Shown here piece by piece: positions 1-12,410 of a stretch of DNA of 64,000 nt. This DNA is from Cycas panzhihuaensis (taxonomy: Eukaryota > Cycadophyta): NCBI GenBank assembly GCA_023213395.1, contig CM041465.1, forward strand, positions 77,507,741 through 77,571,740. Direction: 5' to 3'. A model generated the notes under the pieces. It was not told the origin of the DNA, did no database searches, and saw only the letters and a program-made list of their open reading frames with translations. Within the stretch, counting starts at the first letter, position 1; the number at the start of each line of letters is the position of its first letter. Both the position numbers and the translations under genes were made by a program.

Positions 1-378
1 AACATTAATATTTTCATCAAAATTTACCTACTTGATCATATGTCTCACAAGAAAGATATCATCAATATAGTTAAATTTATTTAATTTTAAAGTTTCTCTC
101 TTATAAATTGAATTTAGGGTATTCCAAATAGATTTAGATGTGGTCATATCATAAACATAAGTGAGTACATCATCATTTATTGTACAAAATATTAATATTA
201 AGATTTTATTATCATTTTTTAAATTTTCTTTAAAATTTTGTTCATCATTTAGGTAATCATACTTTATAAATTTTTAAAGGTCATTTAGTATAAAATGTGT
301 TTTCAATATGTATCTCTAAATATGAAAATTAATCTCATCAAATATGGAAAATTTTGTATCATCAAAGTTCTTTGTCAT
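1..378 (-). pseudogene. Ty1/copia gag, N-terminal part (truncated by window edge)
   Basis: Read on the minus strand from an ATG at 378, one frame gives a copia gag-like (UBN2-type) protein with only two or three stops. Near the N-terminus are a short FSIFDEINFH stretch and a YDYLND motif. Further on are TTSKSIWNTL, which matches the family's conserved trp-x-x-leu helix, and KLNKFNYIDD. Gag would form the cytoplasmic particle that packages element RNA. The frame runs off the left edge, so protease and pol lie outside the window. A primer site and LTR lie about 2 kb upstream on the same strand (2341-2674) and fit as the 5' end of this element. The copy is decayed and not expected to be functional. 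Confidence 0.6.
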
Positions 379-2340
379 TGCAAAATACTTTTAGTGCATA
401 GACTTAATGTATTATCTTAGTGAACAAATGAGAATCTCTAATGAGTGAATAACATAAAATATATAATAAATATTTTTTTACATGTTCCTTTAATAATTTT
501 CTTTCTTAATCAATATAAAGAATGCAACTAGGCAATGCATATCTTCTTAAATATGTCAAGATAAATGCTTTTCTTTGAAATAAAATTAAAATCAATCAAT
601 AATTTTTTTAAATGATTTATATAAATTTTAAAGGTAAACGTCTAAACTGAGCTAAAGATAGTTTAAAATATATATTTAAATTTTTAAATAGATACTTTGG
701 TAAATTAATGAAAAATGATTTAATAATAAAGGGAAATGGTAACTAAGAAATAAGATGGAAAATATTTTTTCTTAACAATAAAGAAAGATAAATGTTTCTA
801 TGTTGAATGAATGCAAATATGCAATAAAATATCATTTTGAATTAAAAATGATAATTTCTCCTTTGAAAATAAAGTAATAATTTTTTTTTTAAAGTAAACT
901 ATATGCATATCTTTTTTAAAAATTCAATTGAATAATGAGGAGTTAAAAAAGAACATAAAGAAATAAAATTTTAATTTGTTTCAATGTTCAAATGTCTTTT
1001 TGATAAAAAATAGATAAGAAGTTCCTTAAAGAATACAAGGCAAATATACTTTTAGAATGAAGATAATATTCAAACTATGATCTTTTCAAACAATAATGAA
1101 TGTTTTACAAAATAATTTTTATAAGGATTCAAATAAGTTTTTGAATGAATATATGTAATAAATGTACCTTGAAATGCTTTGAAAGCTTGCACTTTGAAAT
1201 GTTTTGAAAGTTAAAATAAAGTTAAATAAACTTTCACTATATAGATGAAATCATTAAGAATAAATATAAGCTCTTTTAAATAAATGAAATATGCATGTAT
1301 ACTTGAAATATGTTTATGAAATAAATCTTAAGTGAATACTTTAATAAAGGAAATAAATGGCTTAAAATAAGTAATAAATAAGTCTTAAGAGATTTTTAAA
1401 ATTAAATTTATAAATTAGAAGATAAAATGAAAGCTTAAAAGTAGAGTTGTAAGGTGTTAGAATTCACCAATTTGATGATTTTGATCTAAGGAAGGTTCCT
1501 TTAACTTAAGAAGTTAAAATAGAGCTATATGGCTATAAAAAATAATTGTGAGTTTTTAAAAATAATTAAAATTTATAATTAATTAATTAGTTATTTAATA
1601 TTAAATAAATATATTAAATTTAAGTAAAAAAATTAGTTTAAATATTTAAAAACTTATCTAATTAGGACCAAATTAAAATTTTAATTTTATTAGTTTTAAA
1701 CCATACAAAATAGTGTCAAATCATGATAAAATCTATTTCAACATATAGAACATCAAAAAATATTTTTAAAGGATCAAACCGTTTAAAAAATAGACTCTTG
1801 GATCAAAAGTTATGACTATTTTAAGAATTTTACTACTAGGATTTTTAAGGACTACAATAGTACTTAGTGGTAAAATGCTAATAATTTTTTGTCTCTTACC
1901 TCTAATTGATATCAAATAGTTCTATTAAAAAGGAAATTCAAAATTTCATAGAATAAGAAAAGATTTAAGGTCATTTGGACACATGTAACTAAATTTATAG
2001 CTCTTTGAAGTCGAGGTTACATAACTGTCTCAAAAATATAGTGATAGAAAAGTAGGCCAAAATTAAATGTATTATAATTTTTATAATTTTTTGTCAAAAT
2101 CAAAACTATGATCACTCAAAATTTATGGTATGAGTCTTTTTGTCTCAAATTATCTATTGATTCTTAAAAAATCTTTTGATTTTACTCTCAATGAGTAAAA
2201 TTTTTAGATACAAAAGAAAATTTGGAAAAAAAATTGGTCAAAAAATAGATCTATAACTCTTATATGGATAAAAAATTATTTTGATATTAAATGTTGGCAA
2301 GATCAATGAGATATAATCCCAAATGTTGGAGGTCTAAGAA
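379..2340 (-). other. AT-rich leader of the minus-strand copia fragment
   Basis: Nearly 2 kb of very AT-rich sequence lies between the gag start (378) and the primer site (2341-2354). No coding signal was seen on either strand. Its position fits a long 5' leader. Comparable leaders of about 2 kb are seen in the copia elements further right in this window. Confidence 0.4.
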
Positions 2341-2354
2341 GCTCTGATATCAAA
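2341..2354 (-). other. Primer binding site, Met-tRNA type
   Basis: The plus strand reads gctctgatatcaaa. Its complement is one base away from the usual plant tggtatcagagc site that pairs with initiator Met tRNA. It touches the TGTTAG start of the LTR at 2355, so the element runs on the minus strand. Confidence 0.6.
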
Positions 2355-2674
2355 TGTTAGAATATGGAGAACAGAGCAGAGTAGGTGAATACACAAATCA
2401 AACTAGTATTCAAGCTATATTGAGAGTGCACATATAAAAGATCATTGTATTAAGTCATATTTGAAGAGTACATCCAAAAATCCTTTGTAGAATGTGGTGT
2501 TTATAAATACCAAGGTTTTACACTCTATAAAATATATACTTAGGAGGGAGGAGAGAATCCTCCTCAACCTCTAAATTTAAAATAATATAAAATAACAATA
2601 AAACATTAAAATAATAATAATATACAATAAAATAATATTATCTTGACTTACTATGAAGATGTGTGTAACTTACA
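2355..2674 (-). repeat. Copia LTR (5' LTR of the minus-strand fragment)
   Basis: It begins TGTTAG next to the primer site. The far end is uncertain; the best candidate is the aacttaca at about 2674. On the minus strand a TATA-like tatttataaac lies near 2505, which is reasonable for an LTR promoter. No partner LTR is in the window, so the right boundary rests on termini alone. Plus-strand copia coding begins about 60 bp beyond it. Confidence 0.45.
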
Positions 2675-2734
2675 TATTTTTAATGGTAGGAGTTAGGTGG
2701 GAAATATCAAATCCAATAAAATTTTACACTTATG

Positions 2735-4215
2735 ACTCAAGTTATATAGTCAAATGAGCCTCAAAAATTTAAAGAGGCAAACAACCAAGATGAATGAAAA
2801 GATATAATGAAGGAAGAATATAATACTTTATAAAGAATAACACTTAGGAGTTAGTTGATTTATTGTTAAGAAAGAATATCATTGAGATAAAATGAGTTTA
2901 CAAGACTAAGTACAAGTTAGATGGTTCTATTAACAAATATAAGGCACCATTAGTTACAAAAGATTATGTTTAAATTAAAAGTATAGACTATAATAAAATA
3001 TTTGCACTAATTACAAGGTTTTAAATAATTAGATTAATTATAGCCTTAATTATATAATAGGTTTAGATAGTCCATTAGATAGAGTAAATAATGCATTTCT
3101 AAATAGATATATTGATGAGGAGATCTATGTCCAACAATTTGAAGGGTTTTGAAGTGAAGGAAAAGGAAGACATAGTTTATGAATTCATAAAGGTCTTGTA
3201 TGGATTTAAACAAACACCTAAAGCATGGTTCTCTAGGATTAATAAACATTTTAAGGATAGAGGATTTCTAAGGAATGAATTAGATTTTAATTAATATATG
3301 AGCCTACTATATACTAAGAATTATGATCACTTGCCTCAAAAATTAAAGAAAGATATGTACAAAGAGTTTAAAATGATAGATTTAAGACTTATACATTATT
3401 TTTTAGACATTAAAATATGGTAAGATAAAAGGGAGATTTGTATCATAGATGAAATATACACCAGACATGCTATATAAATTTAACATGGATATTTATAAGC
3501 TACTTACAACTCTAGTAGAAGTTGGGTTAAAATTATCTAAGTTTGACGAGTTTGAATTAGTTAACCCTACATTTCACAGGTAATTAATTAGAAGTCTTAT
3601 TTACTTGACTTTAACTTGACTAGACATTATGTATGCAATTAATATAGTTTTTAAGTTTATAAATGAGCCTAAGGTAAAATATTAGTAAAGAGCCAAAAGG
3701 ATTTTCAAGTATATTAGAGGAACTATTGGGTATAGTATACATTATAGGTTATCAGGGGATTAAAGGTTAATTGGTTATACAAACTTAAATTAGGTAGGTT
3801 ATATAAATGACAGGAAGTCTATTTCAGGTTATGCATTTAATTTAGGTTTAGTAGTAATAGCATTGAGTTCAAAGAAGTAAGCAACAATATCCCTCTCTAC
3901 TTTGGAAGTATAGTACAAGGTAGTTAAGAGATTACTTTAGGATTTATAAACGGAATAGATTGGTTTCACATAGTTATTGTATAATAATCAAAATACAATC
4001 TAGATAACTAAAAATCTAGTGCTTTATGGTAACATAAAGCACATAGAAATACATCACTTTATTAAAGAGCTAGTGCAACAATGAGAATTAAAGTTGGTTT
4101 ATTATAGCACATAGGATTAGGTGGCAAACATCTTTACAAAGGTACTTGGAAAAATAAAATTAATTAAATTTAGAGATAAATTTGGAGTCTTTCTAAATAG
4201 GCATTATGGGATATA
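2735..4215 (+). pseudogene. Ty1/copia pol fragment: reverse transcriptase and RNase H
   Basis: The translation follows copia RT from its first conserved block (EP..F.EA, then VYKTKYKLDGS near 2905) through YGFKQTPKAWF (about 3199-3231). The RNase H part (about 3700-4130) has ISGYAF, a decayed SLSTLE.EY block and NIKHIEIHHF, ending with DQVANIFTK. These enzymes copy element RNA into DNA and remove the RNA strand. Stops and small frameshifts occur every 20 to 60 codons. The intervening RT core with the YVDD site is badly eroded. Gag, protease and integrase are missing upstream, where a minus-strand LTR abuts. The piece is therefore truncated at its 5' end and faces away from the neighbouring gag fragment. 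Confidence 0.8.
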
Positions 4216-4217
4216 AA

Positions 4218-4540
4218 TGTTAGGATAATACCAATTTAGGATGATATCTTATATCTTAAAGGTAGATCACTTATCAGGTATTTATCAATGCCAAGTGATG
4301 GTAGACCTTGAGAGGTGTGCTAATTCCTCTTAGTTCTATCTATTTATGCATATGATTCAAAGACCCTAATGTTTATTAATACCACCCTCCTCATAGAATA
4401 TTTTTATCTCCTTCTTTCTTTGTCATTTATATCTAGTCTTCTTGATCCTTATCCCTTGTCTTATTAACTCTTATACTCCTTAAAGACTAAGTCTAAAAAT
4501 TTGATGAACCTACCATCCCATATGTTTATGTTCATTGTAT
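4218..4540 (+). repeat. Start of copia 3' LTR, interrupted or truncated
   Basis: TGTTAGGATA starts just after the end of copia RNase H and a short purine stretch (tatgggatataaa), the expected place for a 3' LTR. The end was not found, because the large Ty3/gypsy element starts at 4546. Any remainder should resume after 22156, but no convincing continuation was seen there. Confidence 0.4.
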
Positions 4541-4545
4541 AAGAT
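4541..4545. repeat. Left target-site duplication of the Ty3/gypsy element
   Basis: aagat here and aagac at 22152-22156 are the 5-bp flanks of the two LTRs. They differ by one transition. Their positions were fixed by aligning the two LTR starts base by base. Confidence 0.7.
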
Positions 4546-7541
4546 TTTTTTTCGGCTTCTAGGAATGGGTTCTTAGCAGGTCAACTCAGCTAAGGACATG
4601 TATGCTTTTTTCTTTTTGCCTTACTGTTTCTTTGTAAAGGTAGATAGAAGCATCATCTCATTGCATGACTGACTATCACATTTGAGTGATCACCTTGCAC
4701 CTATTGCTTGATCATGCTGATTGTCATCCTTTCAGTCTATGATGACCTGTGGGACCTGCTTCTCCATGAAACATGCATCTCCATGGCATTCTGCAACCGT
4801 CTGCATCACCTCCAGGTCGTCTCAAGCTTCAACCAACTCATGTGATCCACTCGCACCTTTGCCATAGGTATTTTATACCCATATATATCATTTTGGGAAG
4901 CCTTACCTCTCGGTACCCTATCCAGTTTAGCCCATTTGCTCACCTAGATTGTCTTCAACCACTTAGACAGGAGGGTCAACTCACCTGGACTGTCTTCAAC
5001 CACTTGGACAGGAGGGTCAGCCCCTCCTAAGCTTAGGGTATCCCCTTTTAGGGCCCCAAAAATTCTCATTTCTCTTTTTATGACATTTTAGCCCTACACC
5101 ACTCCAAACTTAGCGGTATCACGAAGTTTATTGCAGTACCACGGAGTTAACCACGGTGTGACTGTTTATGACTATTTTTTTTTAATCTGCTATGGCAATT
5201 CTCATATTTTTCGTAGAATTACCACATGGATTAGTCACCAACAAAGTCCTAGCCTAACCCTAATTTCTCATTTAGGGCTAGGGTTAGGTATAAAGTCCAA
5301 AAAACCCTCATTTTTGCCTCTCTTCTATCACTTCTTCATGCTTTCTTCTCCTCTTCTCATAAGAACACTCTACAGAAATGCCTGCACATTTGAGTTTTTA
5401 GAACACTAGCCTGTGATTCGTCTGCTGTAGCACTAGTTCATGGCAGTAAACTTCTCAACCAGCACCTCCGAGTAAGGATCTATGCCCAGACGTGGCCTCC
5501 ACACTCCTCTTTCAAATTTTGGCAAAGGTCTTCATCTTGCAACTAAGAGACCCCCTGTAAGCTCTTCAAACCTGTTGTCTCTCACTACCTACAAGAGAAA
5601 ACCTACTCCCACACAGTCCAATAGGCATTCTTTATCATTATTTCATCCTTTTTTCTTAGGTTTACCTTGAAAAAGTGAGTTTTTAAGCATATAGGTCTTT
5701 TCCTTGTGTTCTGCTATATAGGGAAGCATTTTTTTCATTTATTATTTCCTGTAATCTTGTCATCCCTCATTCTTCCCTTGGTTTTTTTCAAGGAGGGTGT
5801 AGGAGAGGGTTCACAAGGAGGGTGTGAAAGGAAGCAAGGCGAGATCCGTTCTCACTAGGCCTGCTCCTCAAAGGCAACCCCCTTCTCCTCCTTCCTCTCC
5901 CTCACTTGTGCCTTCTTTGGACTACTCAGGAGTCCTTGGGATTGGGCCTGCACTGGGTATCAGTGTGTACAGCCTTTACTATGCTAATTTTAGGCCTGCA
6001 TGCTCCATTTTGAGCACCTCTTTCAGTCCCAAATAGTACTTAATACCCATTCTTAGCATTGGTATAACCTACGTCGTAACTTGTTATCTGTAGCATGTTT
6101 GCAATATAGGTAACATCCACATAACTTTACATAATTTATTCTCTTTCTTACATACTGTCCAAGGCTGTCTTATTTTACTATATCCTACACTTTAGGGTAG
6201 CATGGAGGTGCATTTATCAGAGAGCAAGCCATTTTGAGGCTAACCTCTTCTTGCTCGGCATGTGTTGGTGCTTTCTTTAAGGACTTGCAAAGTCATTTTT
6301 TATGGTGGATTAACTAACTTTAAGCACTATATTTTTAGCACTTATTTTTATATTGTTATATATATCGACTTTGCTTATTGGCAGCCCCTCTCAGTGGGGC
6401 GAAGATCTTTGTGGTTGTAGGTTTGCGGCAGCACCTACACAGGGAAAGAACGTTCCAATTTGGGTAAGCTCTTGATCTCTTTCTTCTCTTTGTTTTCCGC
6501 TGTCTTGCATGGTTTTTAGCTTTCTTTGTCTTCTCTATTTTGCTTTTCTTTACATACGGGGAAGGTAAGGAAGTTTTACTCCACCTCTACTCCAACTATG
6601 GCTGTGCATTGATTAAAGACGAGAGGATGTATATGGCACATCAGCGAAGCTCCTCCATCGGTCGCATTACTTTTTGGGTATGCATCACATCCATTCCCAT
6701 AGTCCTTTCCTCTTTTGCTTTTATTAGGCATACACTCTTGTATAATAAGTCACATAAAAGGAAAAGGGGAACAAATCAATCTACATGTATTCATCTTGCA
6801 TATGTATGCTGCATGGTTGACTTTATAGGAAATAGGATAAAATAGGAATTGCACCTCCCATTTTTTCTCTTACCTAAACCGCAAGCATCCTTTAGTTGGG
6901 CATCATCTTATTATGCATGAAATACTTTCTTTTCTTTCTTTGTCTTTTATTGGTAAAAAGAAAAAGAGAGAGAGGGAGCGTAGTTCATAGTCTCTTTTGT
7001 GAATACACATGATATCACTTTTTGTCGTCTCTTTTCCACACTTCACATATCCAATCAACACACACAACTTCAATCATCCTTGCTGGGGCTTGACTCCCCT
7101 TCGTTTGTATAACAGCAAGGATTCCTCTTTCACCATTACTTCTTCCATTTAAATTCGATTTTGGTTAGTTAGCCTAAGGAGGTTTATTTATCCTTGTCTC
7201 ATATCCTTTTACCTATTGTATTTTATACCACATTCTTTTTTCATAGGAATCTCTTTTTCGTGGGTCTCTCCTCTTCTTTTTGGCCATCCAAGGGCAGGGG
7301 GACTTTGCTTTCTGGGGTTATCCAAGATACTGCATGCGTGTCTTGTTCCTTCGAGCCAAAAGAACCAAACTACCTTGAGGAAGTCGTATACCATTTGTGG
7401 GTCCTGGACCTGTATTATGATGTGCGGATATCCTGTGCAGATGTTTCCTCCACTTATAAGATCACATTCTCATTTTAGTATATACCGTCAACTATCCCAC
7501 TCTTTCTTGAGTATAATAACCTTCTCATAGATGCGATTCCA
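4546..7541 (+). repeat. 5' LTR of the Ty3/gypsy element (2996 bp)
   Basis: It is collinear with 19181-22151 over its whole length. The start has decayed from TGTTTCCTGG to TTTTTTTCGG, and the end is gcgattcca. A TATA box lies at 5289-5295, so U3 is only about 0.75 kb and R plus U5 would be over 2 kb. Several ORFs of 60 to 105 codons are also present in the other LTR (for example 5824-6036 and 6540-6845). They match no known protein that I recognise. Confidence 0.9.
5253..5295 (+). promoter_or_regulatory. LTR promoter: telomere-repeat-like inverted motif plus TATA box
   Basis: A left arm cctaaccctaa (5253-5263) and a right arm tttagggctagggttagg (5271-5288) form an imperfect inverted repeat of telo-box sequence. 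It runs straight into tataaag (5289-5295). The arrangement is kept in the 3' LTR. Telo boxes are known plant promoter elements; a role here is inferred. Confidence 0.6.
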
Positions 7542-7542
7542 C

Positions 7543-7561
7543 TGGTGACCATACTAGGGAC
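7543..7561 (+). other. Primer binding site of the Ty3/gypsy element
   Basis: tggtgaccatactagggac starts one base after the LTR end. It has the TGG start and GC-rich body of a tRNA 3'-end complement and is not the Met-type site used by the copia elements nearby. The exact tRNA was not assigned. Confidence 0.6.
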
Positions 7562-7745
7562 CTGGTAGTAAAGGATTAGTATTCTTCTCTTTTTTATTGG
7601 TGCTACTACCTCTCTGTAGTTTTCCTCCTTTAGTTTCGTTGGGCACTCCCTAACACTTACACTACCTTCATTCCTCTTTCTCTTCTAACACATTGGTAAG
7701 CCTTGTATGTGATGTTTCTCATGTCACCTATGAGGTCTTTCCTCA

Positions 7746-10170
7746 TTGTTAGAAGATATTGCATATCACCCCCTTCCATCGTCGGATTCTGATTCGACCA
7801 TGGAGGGATATCTTTCAGATTGGGCATACCATGCCTTTGCCTCTAGAGCCCATGAGTTTTTTATCTCTTTCTTGAGGTCCACCCAAGAGGGTGATGACCC
7901 TATCTATTATTTGGGTGACCAACAACACCCACATGATGTCCATCCCTCTACTCACGGAGTGGAGGTTTCATCTTCTCTTGAGTTCTATCATCAGGGTACT
8001 GACTCTTACGAGGAGCATCCTGAGGGGTCAACCTCGTTTGAGGTTCCATCTACCTCTTGTGATTAGGTGGATACCCCTCCCGTCGATGTGGTTGAAGCTC
8101 TCAAAACGTGCTTCTGTGCCACTCACCTTCAACCATACCTTAAATGGTTTGAAGACGTCTTGCGCAATGGGGCATATTCTTCATCTACATCTAATCCACC
8201 TATGATGAGTAACCCATTTATCCCATCGCATCTGTCCTGTCTGATTCTCACATCTACCTTAGGGATGTTCATTGCATCCTCTACTTTCCTTTGTGGTCCC
8301 AACTCTTCTGGAACCATTCGAGGTATGTCTTTCTCTCAGCTTGGGGTTAACATGCCTCTCCTTAGCCAAATAAACATGCCACCTGCAAACGTGGCACACA
8401 TATTTCCTATTAGACCTAGGGGACCTATTTACACCCCTACTTCTAGTCATATGGGACCCATTTTCACATGTTCTTAAACTCAGTCTAGTGGGCCTTCCTT
8501 TACGTACCTTCAGGCTATATATCTTAGCAGTGGGGGCATGGTAAAGGGAGTCGCCTTCTTATTTATGGGGTGGACCCTTTACACCCATATAGGGTCATGC
8601 CACCTACGAGCGGCCCATATGGGTAGAATCTAGTCCCTCACCCCTCGTTTCTGCCATCTTACATCGCACCTTCGCAAGGAGGCCCAACTCCTTTTCAAGG
8701 TGCCTTCTCTCAAGTTCCTTTCCAACAAGGGGAGTTTTCTTAAGGAGGGATGGACCCTCCACCCCCATCCACTCCTTTCTCATTATCTTTCTCATCTATT
8801 ACTGATCCTATGATCCAAACAAGGGCACATCCCTTTATGGATTATAGATTGACACCCTTGTCCATTAAGGCGCTAAGGACCAACTTACTGCCTTATCCCC
8901 CTGAAGTTTCTAAATTCGATGGAACTTCATCGCAGGATCTAACAGAGCATGTTCATAGTTTCTCTATGGCATGCATAGAATACTAGGCCTATGATCACAT
9001 CCTTATGAAATTATTTCCATGATCCCTTCAAGGTGATGCCCTCAAGTGGTTTTATCACCTACGTGCGCATTCCATTCATTCATTCCAATAGCTCGTGGAC
9101 AAATTCATTAACTATTTTGACGTGACTTGCCCATTTGAGAGTGGAATAAAATTTCTCCTATCACTTAAACAAGGCCACGATGAGATGAATCATGACTTTG
9201 TGTGGAGATTCCATGACCTTCTTCACTCCACTAAGGCTACTTTGCCTAAGGAGTTGAAGAGAGACCTTTTCGTCAATACCCTTCGTTCAGAAGTTTATAT
9301 ATAAGTCCTTAAGATGGGGGTGATTACATGCGACTCTTCCATAATGAAGTGCTTGGCACTTGAGGCCATTGAGATCCAAGATGGATTTAAGAAACCTCTT
9401 AAGTCCTTACAGCGACGTGAGGTACCACAACCACCAAAAGAAACTAAATCTCAACAACCCTCTAAGTCTTCTTCCCATTCCATCGAGAAGACTCTAGATC
9501 CCTTTACTTTAGTCATATGTTTGTTTAAATGTACAATGAAGGAACTTAAGCTTCAAGCTTCTTTATTACCTACATCTGACAAACTTGTTCATCAGGTTTC
9601 GCAAGCTGCTCCTTCTAAGGGTGGTAGCACCTAGTCCTCTAAAGTGAGGAAACCTGATCCTTCCCTTGAGAAGAAATGGTGCTTTGTCCATGGAGAATGC
9701 TTTCATGATGATTTGCGTTATCGAGTTCAACATCCTAGGGATGTCCCTCAATATGACTCCTCTCCTAAATGGGCCTTAAGGCCCAATCTAGACCAACTAG
9801 TCCATAGAGTTCCCTTCCCCAAACATGAAGAATGCAATCGTAACCCTCAAAAGAAGAATAACCAGAATCGAGGAAGGTCTCCTAATCTTTAATCTTTTCA
9901 AGCCAAAGGGAAGGGTGCTAGGAATTCATCCTCTTCCTTAGGTTCTCATGGTCAATACACCCCATCACCTTCACGATTCTGGAACAAGGGAAAGAAGGTT
10001 ATTCAATTGCTTGAGACCACCCCATTGTATGCCTTAACCCAGTCTTAAGCTGCTAAAGAGGTAATTGGCACCTCTTCACCTGTAACACACCTTGATCCTC
10101 TTTCAGAAACTTCTCTTACAGAAGACCCCATGCTCCCTAAGACCATTCTAGTGCGCCATGGTCGTTACAA
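7746..10170 (+). pseudogene. gag: Ty3/gypsy gag polyprotein (broken)
   Basis: The frame opens at 7746 (MLEDIAYHPL) after a 200-bp leader. An acidic and Ser/Pro-rich N-terminal part runs to about 8740. The gag core follows at about 8870-9300, with FDGTSSQDLTEHV, ALKWFYHL and LVDKFINYF, which are the standard capsid-forming retrotransposon gag blocks. Near 9677 a zinc-knuckle-like KWCFVHGECFHD has lost its last cysteine. A basic NPQKKNNQNRGR stretch near 9842 is a likely RNA-binding segment. Stops at about 8065, 8983, 9090, 9302 and 9634 and some frame changes make it non-functional. The start codon is the first ATG in the frame. It is followed directly by the protease region. Confidence 0.85.
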
Positions 10171-10198
10171 CTTCTGAAGAGCCCTTCCCCAACCCATT

Positions 10199-10760
10199 GT
10201 GAAGGGGAAGCCTTTTTCAGTCATTGATGAGCTCCATACCATGGCCGCTGGGATGTCCATTATGGACATCTTGAGGAGTTACCCTGAGCAGTGTACATTG
10301 CTCTTAGAGGCCTTAGGATTGGGTGATGCGCCCATTCACACCCTAGGAGTTACCTCGAGCCATGAACCCACCATTTCATTTGATCCTAAGGATCTCCTCC
10401 ATGTTAGTGAAAAGGAGTACCAATGGCACTTCCCTTTCACTATTACCATCGATACTCCAGATTGCAACATATGAAGAAACGTTGTCGATAATGGTTCTTC
10501 CATTAATTCCATACCCTTGCACATTATATAAGAGCTTGGTATTTCTGCTTTAGAACCAGTTCCATGGTGATGCTAAGGCTACGACGGTAGTGAAAAGACA
10601 CCCCTAGGATCGGTATCTATCCTACTTACTCTTGAGGACAAGATTATCGTCATTAATATTGTAGTCCTCGATGTTGATGTCGAGTATAATCTGTTATTGG
10701 AATATCCATGGCTCGATCAGATGGGAGCTGTATGCTCATCCCACTGGTGGTAACTCAAAT
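10199..10760 (+). pseudogene. Ty3/gypsy aspartic protease domain (broken)
   Basis: Upstream of the active site, EPTISFDPKDLL and CNI lead into VVDNGSSINSIP (from about 10482). This corresponds to the D-x-GSS-N active-site loop typical of Tat-type proteases, with Asp kept. Downstream are GYDGS, YNLLLEYPWL (the second conserved flap and ILG-like region) and a terminal MGAVCSSHWW block. The enzyme would cut the Gag-Pol polyprotein in the particle. Stops occur at 10474, about 10528 and near 10566-10580. Confidence 0.8.
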
Positions 10761-11599
10761 TCATCCATCAAGGGTAAATGAGAGTCGTCTCTTTGGAGCT
10801 TCCTCTTGTTAAACAAACATGTCAACCCTGTCAAGCATCTCATGGCCAAATAAAAGGCAACAAAGGCCTTTCTACCCATGCCTCAGCTTGTTTTATTGAC
10901 ATTCCCAACTCATCCCATTCGGAAAAAGACCCCTCATCCTCTTCTTCCAATATCACATGATTCGCTCCTATTGGTGTCAGAAGTTATAGGTACCCTCACC
11001 CCGTTTTCTTTCTAAGCATAAGTAGGGGGCACCTCCTTCATTCTAGATCCCACTCTAGAACCCCTACAGTAGGAGAAACTAGTTCTCCTCTAGTATCTTA
11101 TGTTATTACCCCTGTTGATCAGGTGCTCCTTGAGTCTTCCCCTTTGTTGCCGCATATAGGTAATGAAGTTAGGGAGCCTCCTCTTGTTCCTTACGAGGGA
11201 CCCCTTCCTGGCTCTTCCAAGGAGCCTATCGGGAATGTCCAATGGTGTGACGACCACCATGGTCCCACTATCTCTACTTTCCCTTACCCTTCGTCTTCTC
11301 GAAGTATGACCATCCATGGGGTGGACTACTTTGAGAATGACAAAGCTCTTCTTGAGCACTTGGTGGGCTCTGTGTCTAACCTCCCTTCTAGTCACCATAG
11401 GCTTCATTATCAGAAGATCTTGGCTATCAGGTCCTCTCTCGCTGACCTAACTCCATCCCTTATTCCATCTCTTCTTGTTGATTGAGCCCTCCTTCACTTT
11501 GAGGAGGGGAATGCCATGTGCATAGGGACAACCCAAGACATAGTCCTTACCCCCAGCAAAGTCATTAAGGTTGGGGCAGAATGCACTCCTAATGAGGTG
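10761..11599 (+). other. Linker between protease and reverse transcriptase
   Basis: About 840 bp of loosely conserved coding-like sequence (Ser/Pro-rich, frames 10778-10960 and 11123-11485). Its position matches the variable linker that precedes RT in these polyproteins. No catalytic motif was seen. Confidence 0.5.
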
Positions 11600-12410
11600 G
11601 AGTATACCATTCTATTTTAGGAGTTTTAGGATGTTTTTGTGTGGGACTACTTTAATATGAAGGGAATCGATCCTTCCATCTTGACCCAAAACCTTACTAC
11701 CCTTCCTGGCGCTCGTCCCATGTATCAGAAACAATGTTCTCTTCATCCTAAGCTCTCAGCTGCTATTAAAATGGAAGTTGAGAAACTCCTCAACATAGGA
11801 TTGATCACTTCCATTGACTACCCTAAATGGGTATCTAACATTGTTCTCGTTGCTAAAATGAATGGGACAATCTGGATATGCGTTGATTTCCATGATATCA
11901 ACAACGCATGTCTTAAGGACAATTTCCCACTCCTTTTTATTAACCAGATCATCAATTAAACTGCCAGTTTCAAAGTTATATCCTTAATGGATAGCTTCTC
12001 TGGCTATAACCAAATTCAAATCTCTCCTGAAGACCATCACAAGAGGGCCTTCACCACTTTGTGGGGTACTTTTACCTATAAGGCGATGCCTTTCGGACTT
12101 AAGAATGTAGGTGTCACTTATGAAAGGGTGACGCAATTCTTTTTCCATGATCTCATTAACAAATCCTTGGAGGTCTTCATGGACGACATGATGGGTCTCT
12201 CACATGTTAGAGCCCATCACCTTGTTGATTTGCGGGCCATCTTTACATGATGCCACAAATACCATGTAAGCCTTAATCCTCTTAAGTGTGTGTTTGCTGT
12301 GACCACTAGCAAACTCCTTGGTTTCCTTGTATCCAAACAATGAATCTAAATCGACCTTGATAAAGTCAAGGCCATCCTTAATATGCCACCTCTTAAAATA
12401 CAATGACAGA
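11600..12410 (+). pseudogene. Ty3/gypsy reverse transcriptase domain (broken)
   Basis: The conserved RT blocks come in order: IKMEVEKLLNIGLI, ISICVDFHDINNAC-type block (about 11875-11910), LMDSFSGYNQI (11981-12013), a weak KRAFTTLWGTF block, MPFGLKN (about 12086) and VFMDDMM at 12173-12193, where both catalytic aspartates remain. Then comes LLGFLVS near 12313. Stops fall at 11957, 12248 and 12340. The domain copies element RNA into DNA inside the particle. It is continuous with the RNase H that follows. Confidence 0.9.

Noticed and set aside
7746-8477. Overlapping ORFs at 7891-8205 and 8067-8477 as separate genes
   Set aside because: They are frame-shifted or continued readings of one decayed gag N-terminal region.
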